The notes: a model not told the origin generated them from the sequence alone. A stretch of 64,000 nt of DNA from Chitinophagaceae bacterium (GCA_019638615.1 JAHBTL010000011.1:62001-126000); one strand, 5' to 3'. Shown: positions 38,190-48,382, counted from the first letter of the stretch. Program-made: numbers and translations.

Positions 38190-40076
38190 CTACCCTTTTC
38201 CAAACATCTTCTCCAGGTAATCTGCCTTGAACGAAATGTATGTGGGATTGCCTGACGGTGTAATATTGCTCTGGCTGCACGCGAACAGGTCGTCTGCCAG
38301 GGTTTTCATTTCCTTTTGGGTGAGTATTTTCCCCGGCTTTACGGCATGCTGCCATGCCAGGCTCCGCACCAGCTTTTCACGCCTCGAAAATTTTACATCG
38401 CTGTTAAAATGCTTGAACTGTTCCAGCATTTGCTCTATGGCTGTTTTTTCATTTCCGCTGTCAACATCGGCGGGAGTGCCCTGTATAGCAAATGTATCTT
38501 TACCAAACAGTTCTATCTCATAACCCAGTTGCTTTAAATCGGGCAGCAGTTCCTGCAACAAAACCGCATCGGGCGTAGAAAGCGGTACAGTAAGCGGGAA
38601 AAGGCTTCGCTGCGATGCGATGGGCTTTCCCTTGGCAGCAGTGATATATCTTTCGTACAGAACCCTTTCGTGGGCAGACTGCTGATGAATAAGTATAAAA
38701 CCGTTGTTGGTGGACACAACGATGTATGTATTCAGCAACTGCAATAAAGGCGCATCTTCCAGCAATTGAAGCTTTGCTTCCGCGGAACGCGCAATACCGC
38801 CGGAAACAGGCGCCTCATATTCAAGCCTGCCGGAACTTTCTTCCTGGTGCGCGGACAATAAGCTTTTGAAGGCATGCTCTTTCGGCTCGGGGTAAAAATC
38901 TTTCCAGTGCTTTAATTCACTTTTGCTTTCAATAAAATGCGCCTGGTTTTTTTGTGTAAAACTGCTATACAAACCCGAAGCCGAAGCATTGGCCTTTTTT
39001 TCTTCCGTAAAGGGGTTTTCCACCGCATCTAATTTTTGTATAGAGGGATCCAGGTCAAAGTTCAGCGTGGGGGTAATGCTGAATTGCGCCAGCGCATGCT
39101 TTACGGCAGCCTGCACAAAAGCATAAATGATCTTTTCATCCTCAAATTTTATTTCCTGCTTGGTAGGATGAACATTGATGTCTATTTGCGCCGGATCAAG
39201 GTCTATGAACAGCACATACATCGGGAAGCTGTCGCCCGGGATCATTTCCTGGTAAGCGCTCATCACAGCGTGGTTAAGATATGCGCTGCGTATAAAACGG
39301 TTGTTTACAAAAAAGTATTGATCGCCGCGTGTTTTCTTGGCCGTTTCAGGCTTGCCTGCAAAACCGTATATATTCAGGTAATCGGTTTTTTCCTGTACGG
39401 TTACCAGCTTAGACATATAATGATTACCCAGCAGGTGTACAATGCGCTGCTTCAGCGTTCCTCTTTCCAAATGAAACACTTCCTGCCCGTTTGCCGTAAG
39501 CGAAAAAAATATTTCGGGAAATGCCATTGCCACCCTGATGAACTCGTCTACGATATGCCGCATTTCAACCGGGTTGCTCTTTAAAAAATTGCGGCGGGCA
39601 GGCACATTGAAAAAAACATTCTTCATGGCAATGCTGGTCCCCACCTGGAAGGCAACCGGCTCCTGTGTCTTCACCAGGCTGTTTTCAATTTCAATATAAG
39701 TTCCCGTTTCGTCTGTTGCCCTGCGGGTCTTCAGCTCTACCTGCGCCACCGCGGCAATGGAAGCCAGCGCCTCCCCGCGGAATCCCATGGTACGTATCCT
39801 GAACAGATCCTCAATGTGATTGATCTTGGAAGTAGCGTGCCGCTCAAAAGCCATTCTCGCGTCTGTTTCACTCATACCGCTGCCATTGTCAATTACCTGT
39901 ACCAGCGATTTGCCTGCGTCTGCCACGATCAGCTTTATTTCGGTAGCCCCCGCATCTACCGCGTTTTCAAGCAGCTCTTTCACCGCGCTGGCAGGTCGCT
40001 GTATCACTTCCCCTGCCGCAATCTGGTTGGCTATGTTATCGGGCAATAGCTGGATCTTATCTCTCAATTCCATCAT
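38190..40076 (-). CDS. mutL: DNA mismatch repair protein MutL
   Basis: The protein has 628 residues. The N-terminal GHKL ATPase is textbook: NQIAAGEVIQRPASAVKELLENAVDAG (start of that block near residue 17, catalytic Glu37), DNGSGM (63-68) and GFRGEAL (98-104). The transducer domain follows to about 330, then a poorly conserved linker and the dimerisation domain (about 440-628). The C-terminal endonuclease motif DQHAx2Ex4E is replaced by HQQSAHERVLYE, and the zinc-site end is CSQSNITPSGNP, so the nicking activity known in many MutL proteins may be weak or absent. Start could be Met1 or Met2. It has its own promoter region of 246 bp shared with the divergent GH3 gene. Confidence 0.95.
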   Translation of the reverse strand: MMELRDKIQLLPDNIANQIAAGEVIQRPASAVKELLENAVDAGATEIKLIVADAGKSLVQVIDNGSGMSETDARMAFERHATSKINHIEDLFRIRTMGFRGEALASIAAVAQVELKTRRATDETGTYIEIENSLVKTQEPVAFQVGTSIAMKNVFFNVPARRNFLKSNPVEMRHIVDEFIRVAMAFPEIFFSLTANGQEVFHLERGTLKQRIVHLLGNHYMSKLVTVQEKTDYLNIYGFAGKPETAKKTRGDQYFFVNNRFIRSAYLNHAVMSAYQEMIPGDSFPMYVLFIDLDPAQIDINVHPTKQEIKFEDEKIIYAFVQAAVKHALAQFSITPTLNFDLDPSIQKLDAVENPFTEEKKANASASGLYSSFTQKNQAHFIESKSELKHWKDFYPEPKEHAFKSLLSAHQEESSGRLEYEAPVSGGIARSAEAKLQLLEDAPLLQLLNTYIVVSTNNGFILIHQQSAHERVLYERYITAAKGKPIASQRSLFPLTVPLSTPDAVLLQELLPDLKQLGYEIELFGKDTFAIQGTPADVDSGNEKTAIEQMLEQFKHFNSDVKFSRREKLVRSLAWQHAVKPGKILTQKEMKTLADDLFACSQSNITPSGNPTYISFKADYLEKMFGKG

Positions 40077-40129
40077 GTTGGGGCAAAAATAGTTGATTTA
40101 TAAGACATCGCTATGGGCTGTCGGCTGTG

Positions 40130-40255
40130 GGCGATGAGCTTTCAGCCATCAGCAGTCAGCTTTCAGGTAAATAAACCCGAAACTTATAACCTGCAACAAA
40201 TCCGTAACCTCAAACCATAAACAATAAACCTGAAACCTCAAGCCCTCTTCTAACT
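40130..40255. repeat. Degenerate word-repeat tract
   Basis: The intergenic stretch contains units such as CAGCCATCAGCAGTCAGC and AAACCATAAACAATAAACC, of the same style as at 38.1, 43.3 and 50 kb. It covers half of the mutL/GH3 divergent gap, leaving the 60 bp next to the GH3 gene for a promoter (TAATTCTG at 40311-40318 resembles a -7 box). Confidence 0.5.
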
Positions 40256-40322
40256 TTCATTTGCTTTCACCGCCGAATGATAATAAATTCGCCGGATCAT
40301 CTGCAAAGATTAATTCTGCGTC

Positions 40323-43265
40323 ATGAAGTATTTTGTTTTTCTTTTTTGCTGTATTTCGGCTTCTGCCGGCGCTTTTGCACAGCGTTCAAGTCAACTGACC
40401 GCCCAGCAATGGGTCGACAGCGTATTTGCTACATTGAGCGACAATGAAAAAATAGCGCAGTTGATGGTAGTCCGGATGTCATCTGTGAACCCGACTACCA
40501 GGAAAGTAACTTTTTACGAAGCCGAAGTGCTGGATGTGATCAATAAATACAATATCGGCGGTATATGTCTTTTCCAGGGCGGACCGGTTACGCAGGCCAA
40601 CTATATAAACCAGATACAGGCCGTTGCCAAAACCCCGCTGCTGGTATGTATAGATGGCGAAAACGGACTGGGCATGCGCATGGACAGTGTAACTTCCCTG
40701 CCCAGGCAAATGATGATGGGCGCGGTGCAGGATCCAAAACTCATTTACGACTACGGCAAATGGGTGGGTGAGCAATGCAGGCGGGAAGGCATACAGGTGA
40801 ATTACGCGCCTGTAGTTGATATTAATAACAACCCGGCTAACCCCGTGATCAACGACCGTTCTTTCGGTGAAAATAAATACCGCGTGGCGGAATTGGGTAT
40901 ACAATATATGAAGGGTATGCAAGACGCAGGGGTAATGGCCTGTGCCAAGCATTTTCCGGGGCATGGGGATGTGTCGGTAGATTCCCATTATGATCTTCCC
41001 GTGATCAACAAAAGCCGCGAACAGCTCGACTCCCTGGAGCTGTACCCTTTCCGTGAAATTTTTAAAGCGGGCGTAGGCAGCGTTATGATCGCGCATCTTT
41101 TCATTCCCGCTGTTGATAACACGGCTAACCGCGCTACTTCCATCTCTAAAAACAATGTTACAGGATTGCTGCGCAATGAGCTTGGGTACAACGGGCTCAG
41201 CTTTACCGACGCGCTGGAAATGCAGGGTGTGAAAAAATTTTTCCCGGATGGGAAAGCATCCGCAGAATCGCTGATCGCTGGCAATGATATGCTTTGCCTG
41301 CCCGGGGATATTCCCGGCAGCATAGAAGAAATAAAAAAGGCCATACGCAAAAAAGAGCTTAGCTGGGAACAGGTAAATGCCAGCGTAAAAAAAGTGTTGC
41401 TGGCTAAATACAATTACGGGTTAAGCAACTGGCAGCCGGTGGACACAAAAAATCTTACTGAAAACCTGAACGCGAAAAGCGATGCCATCCGGAAAGTCAT
41501 TGCGGAAAACGCGATTACCGGTCTGCGCAATGACGATAACATTCTTCCGCTTATACCCGGACAGCTCAATAAATCCACAGGCAAAGCACAGAAAATAGCT
41601 TACCTGGGCATTGGTATCAAAAGCGATAATACGTTCGCGAGACAGATGCGGAGCAATTACAACGCAGATGCCTTTTATTTCAGCTATAAGGAAGATGCAG
41701 GGCGCATTGCCAGCCTGGCAGCCACGCTCCAAACCAGGTACGATGCCGTGGTCATAGGCCTGCACGCTTACAACCGCTTCCCCGCCAATAACTTCGGGAT
41801 CAGCTCAGCGGCAATACAATTGCTGCAGCAGGTGCAGGCGTTACCTGCGGCTGTTACTTTTGTATTTGGTAATCCCTATGCCATTAAAAATTTTTGCGAC
41901 GCCAAAAACATAATTGCCTGCTACGAAGACGATGCGGTTACACAACAGGCAGCGGCAGATGTATTAAAAGGCGTTCTTGCCACGAGAGGGAAGCTGCCTG
42001 TTACCGTTTGCGATGCTTTTCCTTCCGGAACCGGTATACAAACAGCAACTGCCGCCGCTTCGCCCTATTACGCCCCGGCAGATGTAATGGCTGAAAAGTT
42101 TAAAGCGGTAGATTCCATTGCCGCCAGCGCCATCCGGCAACATGCTGCACCCGGAATGACGGTAATGGCTGTAAAAGACGGCAGGATCGCCTTCTACAAA
42201 TCGTATGGTTACTATACTTACGACAGCACGGAAAAGGTGAACATCGAGACCTTGTACGATATGGCCTCTGTTACTAAGATATGCGCTACTACTTTATCGG
42301 TCATGCGATTGTACGACCAGGGCAAAATTGATTTGAACAAAACCCTGGGAGATTACCTGCCCTGGGTAAAGGGCACCAACAAGCAGAAATTAAAAATAGA
42401 AGATATCCTGCTGCACCAGGCCGGGCTGAAAGCCTTTATTCCCTTTTACAAAGAAACCATTGACACCACCACCGGTATTCCATTGCCCGGGTTTTATGAG
42501 CACACTTCCACCACTGCATACGATATACGTGTGGCTGATACCATGTACATGCGCACTGCCTGGCGAGACACGATTTACAAAAGGATATTACAGAGTAATG
42601 TCGGTCCACACAACAAATACATTTACAGCGACAATGATTTTATTTTTCTCGGGAAAATTGTTGAAGCCGTTTCAGGCATGCCGCTGGACGAATACATACA
42701 AAAGGAGATTTACCGCAAGCTGGGACTGACCAACGCAGGTTTTTCACCGTTGAAACGTTTTCCGCTCAACCGCATAGCGCCTACTGAAAATGAAAAAATA
42801 TTCCGGAGACAGTTGATCCGCGGCGATGTGCATGACCCGGGAGCAGCGATGTTTGGCGGCGTAGCGGGGCATGCGGGGCTGTTCAGCAATGCCTACGACC
42901 TGTCGGTTATGATGCAGATGATGCTGGATGGCGGAAGATACAATGGCTACTATTTCTTTTCTCCCGAAACAATTAAAACGTTTACGGTTAAACGAAGTAA
43001 GATCAGCCGGCGTGCGCTCGGTTTCGACCGCCCCGAAGAAGACAATGTCACCAGCAAGGATCCGTATCCATGCAAAAGCGCTTCGCAGCTAACGTTCGGA
43101 CATACAGGATTTACGGGCACCTGTGTTTGGGTAGATCCCAAATACAATCTTACCTATATCTTCCTCAGCAACCGGGTCAACCCTGATGGCAACAGTCCCA
43201 TATTGTCGAGATTAAGCGTGAGGGGCAATATACAGGATGCTATTTATAAGGCGCTGATCAGGTAG
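40323..43265 (+). CDS. GH3 beta-N-acetylglucosaminidase-like domain fused to class C beta-lactamase-like domain
   Basis: The protein has 980 residues with a signal peptide (SASAGAFAQ). Residues 25-370 are a GH3 catalytic barrel of the NagZ type with KHFPGHGDVSVDSHYD (209-224), whose Asp-His pair is the acid/base dyad, and a nucleophile Asp in LSFTDALEMQG. Residues 380-590 are the GH3 C-terminal alpha/beta domain. Residues 600-980 are a serine beta-lactamase/penicillin-binding fold with ASVTK (active Ser near 648), YSDND (near 766) and HTGFTG (near 926). Both halves keep their catalytic residues. The combination suggests processing of peptidoglycan fragments at the periplasmic or surface side. 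Such fusions are common in Bacteroidota but little characterised. Confidence 0.9.
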   Translation: MKYFVFLFCCISASAGAFAQRSSQLTAQQWVDSVFATLSDNEKIAQLMVVRMSSVNPTTRKVTFYEAEVLDVINKYNIGGICLFQGGPVTQANYINQIQAVAKTPLLVCIDGENGLGMRMDSVTSLPRQMMMGAVQDPKLIYDYGKWVGEQCRREGIQVNYAPVVDINNNPANPVINDRSFGENKYRVAELGIQYMKGMQDAGVMACAKHFPGHGDVSVDSHYDLPVINKSREQLDSLELYPFREIFKAGVGSVMIAHLFIPAVDNTANRATSISKNNVTGLLRNELGYNGLSFTDALEMQGVKKFFPDGKASAESLIAGNDMLCLPGDIPGSIEEIKKAIRKKELSWEQVNASVKKVLLAKYNYGLSNWQPVDTKNLTENLNAKSDAIRKVIAENAITGLRNDDNILPLIPGQLNKSTGKAQKIAYLGIGIKSDNTFARQMRSNYNADAFYFSYKEDAGRIASLAATLQTRYDAVVIGLHAYNRFPANNFGISSAAIQLLQQVQALPAAVTFVFGNPYAIKNFCDAKNIIACYEDDAVTQQAAADVLKGVLATRGKLPVTVCDAFPSGTGIQTATAAASPYYAPADVMAEKFKAVDSIAASAIRQHAAPGMTVMAVKDGRIAFYKSYGYYTYDSTEKVNIETLYDMASVTKICATTLSVMRLYDQGKIDLNKTLGDYLPWVKGTNKQKLKIEDILLHQAGLKAFIPFYKETIDTTTGIPLPGFYEHTSTTAYDIRVADTMYMRTAWRDTIYKRILQSNVGPHNKYIYSDNDFIFLGKIVEAVSGMPLDEYIQKEIYRKLGLTNAGFSPLKRFPLNRIAPTENEKIFRRQLIRGDVHDPGAAMFGGVAGHAGLFSNAYDLSVMMQMMLDGGRYNGYYFFSPETIKTFTVKRSKISRRALGFDRPEEDNVTSKDPYPCKSASQLTFGHTGFTGTCVWVDPKYNLTYIFLSNRVNPDGNSPILSRLSVRGNIQDAIYKALIR

Positions 43266-43384
43266 GAAGATTTGAAATTTGAGATTGGAGATTTGAGATG
43301 TTTGTTGTTTGGGGTTCTCTTCCCATTGTCCATTCTCCACTGTCAACTATCCATTGCTGATGGCTCCTAGCTGACAGCTCCTAG
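43266..43384. repeat. Degenerate word-repeat tract
   Basis: The convergent gap between the GH3 fusion and gldG consists of AGATTTGAAATTTGAGATTGG-like, TCCATTCTCCACTG-like and AGCTGACAGCTCCTAGC-like units. No gene and no clear terminator were seen. Confidence 0.5.
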
Positions 43385-45088
43385 CTATTGATATCTCTTT
43401 CTCATAACCGCTATATAAATTACCGCGAACAAAATAACCAGTGCAACAGGCCCTGCGATGGCAATCATTTGCCAGAACGACCTGTTTTCCTCTGTTTTCT
43501 TTTTATCCAGCAGGCGCAGGGTATAGTCTTTTCCCCTAGTTTTAAGGATGTCAGGATTTCCTACCAGGTATTCAAGACAGTTCAAAAAGAATTCCTTATT
43601 GGCATATCTGTAATGGGTAAACGGATTTTCACCCATCTCCAAAGGACCCTGGCTTTGTGATACTTCATTGGTTACAATATCCGCATCGGATACCACGATC
43701 ATTTTATTGCTGCCTTCTGTGGAAGCCCGGAAGGGTTTTTTATGAATATTCGCCAGGCTGTCTTTTAGTGCCAGTGAAATGCGGTTGGCAAACAGGGAAC
43801 TGAATTGCCCTTCGAGCAGCACGGCTACAGGAATTTTTTCCCTGTTGAACGTTCTTATATCATCTTCTGTTTGTGCGCTGTTTAGCTCCACTTTGGCAGG
43901 CGTACTGGTAATACGCGAATTGCCGGAAGTGGCGAGCAATATTGTTTTTTGTACGCCTGGCGACTGAACCGTATCAAGCGACTGTGGAAACTGTGCCAGT
44001 ACATAATCCAGGTTTTTGGCAATGGGATTGTTATTGGGCGAAGTCAGCAGGGGGAAATAAGTCCAGTCTATCAACTGCAGTTGCGGACGATCTCCGAACG
44101 ACCCCACTGCCATCGGTACCTGGCTGCAGGTAAGATCCTGCACCAGGTCGGGATTAATGCGCACGCCATATTTAAACAGCAGGTCGTCTATATTCAATCC
44201 CATATCAAAAGCGATAAAATTCCCCTGGGTACGTCTCAGGCTGTCAAGGCTTGCATACAGGTTATCTATCAGCCACACCATTTTACCGCCGTTCATTACA
44301 TACTGATCCAGTTTCAGCTTCTGCGCATCGCTGAAGCCGGCTTGCGGTTTTACTACCAGCAGCGCGTCAAAGACATCCGGTATTACAGGCACACTGTCTA
44401 TCGGCAACCAGCCAAATCCATATTCCTGCTTAATAGTGCCCTGTATTAAATCGTATACTGCCAGGTTTTGCGGCTGCCCGTTCCCGGTAAGATATCCGAT
44501 CACAGGTACCGTATCTCTCATGACTTTATCAATGGAGCCGGCCAGCTTGTATTCCAGCAAAGCCTCCGCATTGTTCAACGACTCCAGTCCACCTGTCATA
44601 TCCAGGCCTTTCAGCAGGTTCACGCCCACCACCCTGTCCTGGTATTCAATCACCGCCCCGGGGTAAACCAGACGTTGTTCCTCTCCTTCCCCCCGTTTTA
44701 CCTGCGCCTTTACATTTGTGGGATGAATACCCATCCGTTGCAAAGAATCGATCAATACCATTTTGGAAGAATCATTCATTCCCTCCCCGGGCTTCCTGAA
44801 ATAGTACTGGATATGATTGCCTCCTATTTCTTTAAACTCCTGCAACATATCCCTGGTGTTGCCCGCCAGCTTTTTAAATCCCGCCGGCATATCCCCTTCC
44901 AGGAAAACAGTTACCGTTACCGGTTCCTTTACCGAATGCAGCAGGTTGCGGGTAGCCTGGGAAATAGTATACCTTTTTTCTGCAGTAAGGTCAATGCGGC
45001 TGTGCCATTGGGCAGCCAGCAGGTTAATGATTACCAACCCGGCAAGAACATACAGCCAGCCGTATTTTGAATACAATATTTTTTGCAT
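43385..45088 (-). CDS. gldG: Gliding-motility ABC transporter substrate-binding component GldG
   Basis: The protein has 567 residues. An N-terminal helix (about 10-28) and a C-terminal helix (about 542-563) bracket a large extracytoplasmic part typical of the GldG/ABC-2 auxiliary family, with RIDLTAEKRYTISQATRNLL near the N-terminus and the domain-wide pattern VPVIGYLTGNGQPQNL. In flavobacteria GldA, GldF and GldG form an ABC transporter required for gliding and linked to type 9 secretion. GldF is encoded 4 bp upstream in the same operon; GldA is not in the window. The T9SS cargo gene at 46 kb fits the context. Confidence 0.93.
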   Translation of the reverse strand: MQKILYSKYGWLYVLAGLVIINLLAAQWHSRIDLTAEKRYTISQATRNLLHSVKEPVTVTVFLEGDMPAGFKKLAGNTRDMLQEFKEIGGNHIQYYFRKPGEGMNDSSKMVLIDSLQRMGIHPTNVKAQVKRGEGEEQRLVYPGAVIEYQDRVVGVNLLKGLDMTGGLESLNNAEALLEYKLAGSIDKVMRDTVPVIGYLTGNGQPQNLAVYDLIQGTIKQEYGFGWLPIDSVPVIPDVFDALLVVKPQAGFSDAQKLKLDQYVMNGGKMVWLIDNLYASLDSLRRTQGNFIAFDMGLNIDDLLFKYGVRINPDLVQDLTCSQVPMAVGSFGDRPQLQLIDWTYFPLLTSPNNNPIAKNLDYVLAQFPQSLDTVQSPGVQKTILLATSGNSRITSTPAKVELNSAQTEDDIRTFNREKIPVAVLLEGQFSSLFANRISLALKDSLANIHKKPFRASTEGSNKMIVVSDADIVTNEVSQSQGPLEMGENPFTHYRYANKEFFLNCLEYLVGNPDILKTRGKDYTLRLLDKKKTEENRSFWQMIAIAGPVALVILFAVIYIAVMRKRYQ

Positions 45089-45092
45089 AGCA

Positions 45093-45812
45093 TCAGCGGT
45101 TCAATAGTTTTTTATGCGTAACAAACAGGAAGAAGGCTACCAGGCTCAAAAAATAAACAATATCCCTTGAGTCGAGCGCGCCACGGCTCAGGCTGCGGTA
45201 GTGAAAATCCATACCGATCATTTCAATGATATAATCCGGCCCGCCCTGTAAAGCGCCTGTTTTACTGACAGCGGTAAAACCGCTGTATAATATGAAACAA
45301 ATAAAAGCGCTTATTAAAAATGAAACCACGGCGTTGCCGGTAAAGCTGCTGCAGCATATGCCCACCGCGGTAAACGCAGCAGCCAGGGAAAACAAGCCCA
45401 CATAAGAACCCGCTATCCCTCCTCCATCCATGCCACCGTCGGAAAGACTGTCGATCGTAAAAACATATAGAAGAGTAGGCAGTAATGCCACTGTAACAAT
45501 AATAAGGCTTGCGATGTATTTACCGGTAATAATGTTCCATTTGCTCAACGGGAGGGTGACCAGGATTTCATAAGTACCCGCTTTAAACTCATCGGAAAAA
45601 CTGCGCATGGTAATAGCGGGGATCAACAGCAATAATATCCAGGGAGCCAGCTCAAAAAACTGGTCAAGGGTCGCATAGCCCGCGTCAAAAACATTGGTGT
45701 CAGGAAATACAAACAGGAACAAACCGCTTAGCAACAGGAAAATAACAATGGCAATATAGCCGGTAAGGTTACTAAAAAACTGCCTGAGCTCTTTTTTACA
45801 GATCGCGAACAT
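45093..45812 (-). CDS. gldF: Gliding-motility ABC transporter permease GldF
   Basis: The protein has 239 residues from the ATG at 45812 (MFAICKKELRQFF); an in-frame start at 45860 adds 16 residues that do not match the family. Six hydrophobic helices are visible, including GYIAIVIFLLLSGLFLFVF and the ABC-2 permease block FSDEFKAGTYEILVTLPLS. GldF is the membrane subunit working with GldA and GldG. The stop is 4 bp from the gldG start, so translation is probably coupled. The upstream 196-bp gap separates it from the divergent T9SS cargo gene. Confidence 0.93.
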   Translation of the reverse strand: MFAICKKELRQFFSNLTGYIAIVIFLLLSGLFLFVFPDTNVFDAGYATLDQFFELAPWILLLLIPAITMRSFSDEFKAGTYEILVTLPLSKWNIITGKYIASLIIVTVALLPTLLYVFTIDSLSDGGMDGGGIAGSYVGLFSLAAAFTAVGICCSSFTGNAVVSFLISAFICFILYSGFTAVSKTGALQGGPDYIIEMIGMDFHYRSLSRGALDSRDIVYFLSLVAFFLFVTHKKLLNR

Positions 45813-46008
45813 GTAATAGTTTATTCTGGATGATGGAACGCATGCCCGGTAAAAAATCACCCGGGCCGGCTCAAAAATACAATTGTGTATCGATACCCTT
45901 AAAAATTATTGATGTTACATGTAATTTTTTCTTTAACTTTCTATCGCTAACAACATTTCCGACTCCTGTGAAACGATCATAATTTTTTAATAACACTAAC
46001 AGGAACTC

Positions 46009-48135
46009 ATGAAAAAACACCTTTTAACGCTGCTTATTATTGCACCATTGTTCATTTACCCGCAACAAACTTATACATGGGCTGTATCCTCCGGATCCTG
46101 GTCGGCCGCTTCAAACTGGTTGCCGCAAAGAACTACTCCCGCGGCAGACGATATTCTTGAATTTAATGCCACAGCAACTGTTACAGGTTTGCCGCCATCT
46201 GAAACCGTTGGCAAAATAAGCGTATATAATAACGCAAATGTTACATTTAGTTCGGCTGCCGGCAGTGCCATCAGTATTGGCAATGCTGTTGTGCCGGCTC
46301 CTCATTTCGCCATCGCTGCCGGGGCTGCCGCCAATATTACGGGCGCCAATATTATTTCATTTAATATGGGCGCCGGCTTTTCGGCACAGGTTGATGGCAA
46401 TCTCAGCTTCGGCGGAACAGCCCATCGCTTAACGGCTTTAACTGCCAATGCCATTACATTCTCCGACGGTGCTGTATTTACGGCAGATGCAGGCTTCGAC
46501 GGCAATCCTTTTGGCAATGCCGCTGCCAATGAAAACACGGTGATCTTTCAAAGCGGCGCAACGTATATTCGTAAAGGTGGGGGAAATCCTTTTGGGCTTG
46601 CAGCTCCCAATGCTGTTACCATATTCAGCAGCGGCAGCATTTACCGTCATCAGGTTAATGGTACCGGGCCTTCGCTGGCTGGCAGAACTTATGGCAATGT
46701 ATATATTGAGTCCAATGTAAGCTTTGCAGGCATTGGTTCGGTTAGGGATTGCATCATACAAAATGATTTGAATGTCTTATCCGGATTTTTCTCTTTCAAG
46801 CCTAATTCGCTGGGTTTGCATACCGGCAATTTTAATATTTATGGAGATATTCTTGCTTCCGGGACTTCATATATAGATATAGGAAGCGCTTATATGCCCG
46901 GCGCTGTTCAGCTCCCGGGATCCAGCCAGACTATCGGCGGGGGCGGAGGTTCGGGTCTGATTATGCTGGGCAATCTTACGGTTAGTAATACAAGCACCAC
47001 ATTGCTGAGACCTGTTGCTGTTTCCGGCACGCTTTCACTTCAAAATGGCAAAATGATCACTTCCTCCACCTGCCTGCTTACGCTTACTGCTACGGCTGCT
47101 ATCCAAAGCTGTATGCACGATTATACCCATCTTCCTTATACTGATATCGGCTGTGATCTTTCGTATGTGGAAGGTCCCATACAAAAACAGGGGTTATCAG
47201 GCAATGATTTTGTTTTTCCGGTAGGTGTAAATGGCAAGCTCAGACCCGCCGCTGTAAGAAATGCAACAGGTGATTTTACCGTAGAGTTTATACGCGGCGA
47301 TCCATATATTGACCTGGGAAGTACGATGGGGCCAGGTATTCATCATACCAGCCATCTGGAATATTGGAACATCGACGCATCCGGCACGGCCGGCATTGAG
47401 CTGAGCTTTTTTGATCCCAACAGCGGTGGTGTTACGGATATGAATGCCCTGCGTGTGGTAAGATTTGATGGAATCCAATGGGCAGACCAGGGAGTGGGTG
47501 GTTATTTGGGGTCGCCCGGAGCCAACGGCTCCATAACCAGCTCCCCTGTGCCCGGTTCCGGCAGCTTTACACTTGCCGGGGCATTGGGATACCCCAATAA
47601 CCCGCTGCCGGCTAATCCGGTAATTTTTAATGCCACTGTTCAGGGGGGAAATGTTTTATTGAGCTGGTCGGTTCCCGATGAAACATCATATAAATATTAT
47701 ATATTGGAAAGAGAATCAGCACCCGGCATTTTTGTTCCTGCCAGTCCGCTAGTTTACCCTCAAAATATTGATAATCAAATGTATAATTATATTGACGGCA
47801 ATCCTGTTGAGGGTAAAAATGTATACCGGTTAAAGCTGGTAAAGCAGGATGGAGAGATCGTATACTCCCCGGTATCAACCATATACTTCCGGGATAAGCC
47901 GGTTCTGCATGTTTACCCTAACCCTGCCCGGGAAAAAATATTTATAAAAATTCCGGATTCACGCAGCATTTCCAATTTGGTTATTGTCAATATATCCGGT
48001 TCAGTTGCCAAACGGGTGAATACCCAATACCAAACTACTGTTGAGATAGATGTGCTGAACTTATTACCGGGGACCTATTTTATTAAATTGATGCAATTAT
48101 CATCGCCCGTAATTGTAAAATTTATCAAGTTTTAA
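46009..48135 (+). CDS. Secreted protein with T9SS type A C-terminal sorting domain
   Basis: The protein has 708 residues with a signal peptide (LLIIAPLFIYPQQ). The mature part is low in charge and rich in Ala, Gly, Asn and Thr, with beta-repeat style segments such as GSWSAASNWLPQ and GNVYIESNVSF, as in surface-exposed filamentous or adhesin-like proteins. Residues 545-620 form a fibronectin-like stretch (NVLLSWSVPDET, YNYIDGNPVEGKNVYRLKL). The last 75 residues are the type 9 secretion sorting domain: VYPNPARE, then ISGSVAKRV, LLPGTYFIKL and a basic end. It should be exported through the T9SS and anchored at the cell surface. Ligand unknown. Confidence 0.88.
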   Translation: MKKHLLTLLIIAPLFIYPQQTYTWAVSSGSWSAASNWLPQRTTPAADDILEFNATATVTGLPPSETVGKISVYNNANVTFSSAAGSAISIGNAVVPAPHFAIAAGAAANITGANIISFNMGAGFSAQVDGNLSFGGTAHRLTALTANAITFSDGAVFTADAGFDGNPFGNAAANENTVIFQSGATYIRKGGGNPFGLAAPNAVTIFSSGSIYRHQVNGTGPSLAGRTYGNVYIESNVSFAGIGSVRDCIIQNDLNVLSGFFSFKPNSLGLHTGNFNIYGDILASGTSYIDIGSAYMPGAVQLPGSSQTIGGGGGSGLIMLGNLTVSNTSTTLLRPVAVSGTLSLQNGKMITSSTCLLTLTATAAIQSCMHDYTHLPYTDIGCDLSYVEGPIQKQGLSGNDFVFPVGVNGKLRPAAVRNATGDFTVEFIRGDPYIDLGSTMGPGIHHTSHLEYWNIDASGTAGIELSFFDPNSGGVTDMNALRVVRFDGIQWADQGVGGYLGSPGANGSITSSPVPGSGSFTLAGALGYPNNPLPANPVIFNATVQGGNVLLSWSVPDETSYKYYILERESAPGIFVPASPLVYPQNIDNQMYNYIDGNPVEGKNVYRLKLVKQDGEIVYSPVSTIYFRDKPVLHVYPNPAREKIFIKIPDSRSISNLVIVNISGSVAKRVNTQYQTTVEIDVLNLLPGTYFIKLMQLSSPVIVKFIKF

Positions 48136-48164
48136 TCAATAATAGCCCCAAAACCAACTGCAAG

Positions 48165-48195
48165 GAGGCTGCTGATGTAAGCAGCCTCTTTTTAT
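48165..48195 (+). terminator. Intrinsic terminator of the T9SS cargo gene
   Basis: A perfect 9-bp stem GAGGCTGCT / AGCAGCCTC with a 6-base loop (48174-48179) is followed by TTTTTATT. It lies 30 bp after the stop codon at 48135. Confidence 0.9.
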
Positions 48196-48303
48196 TGTAG
48201 CGGGTTTATATTCATGATTTTTTTGTAATCTGCCGGTTTATACAGCAGGACAATACCGCTGAAAAAATGGAAAAAATTATTATACATTTTTCCTTTTCAA
48301 AAT

Positions 48304-48311
48304 TAAATTTG
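48304..48311 (+). promoter_or_regulatory. Bacteroidota-type -7 box (TAAATTTG)
   Basis: An exact match to TAnnTTTG lies 72 bp before the sigma gene at 48383. No good TTTG box is seen at the usual distance upstream. Confidence 0.4.
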
Positions 48312-48382
48312 CGATAGTTTAAAGAGGAAATAAACCCTTTGATGAACTGGACCTTTAATTTTTTTATTGCTCAAAACTAACA

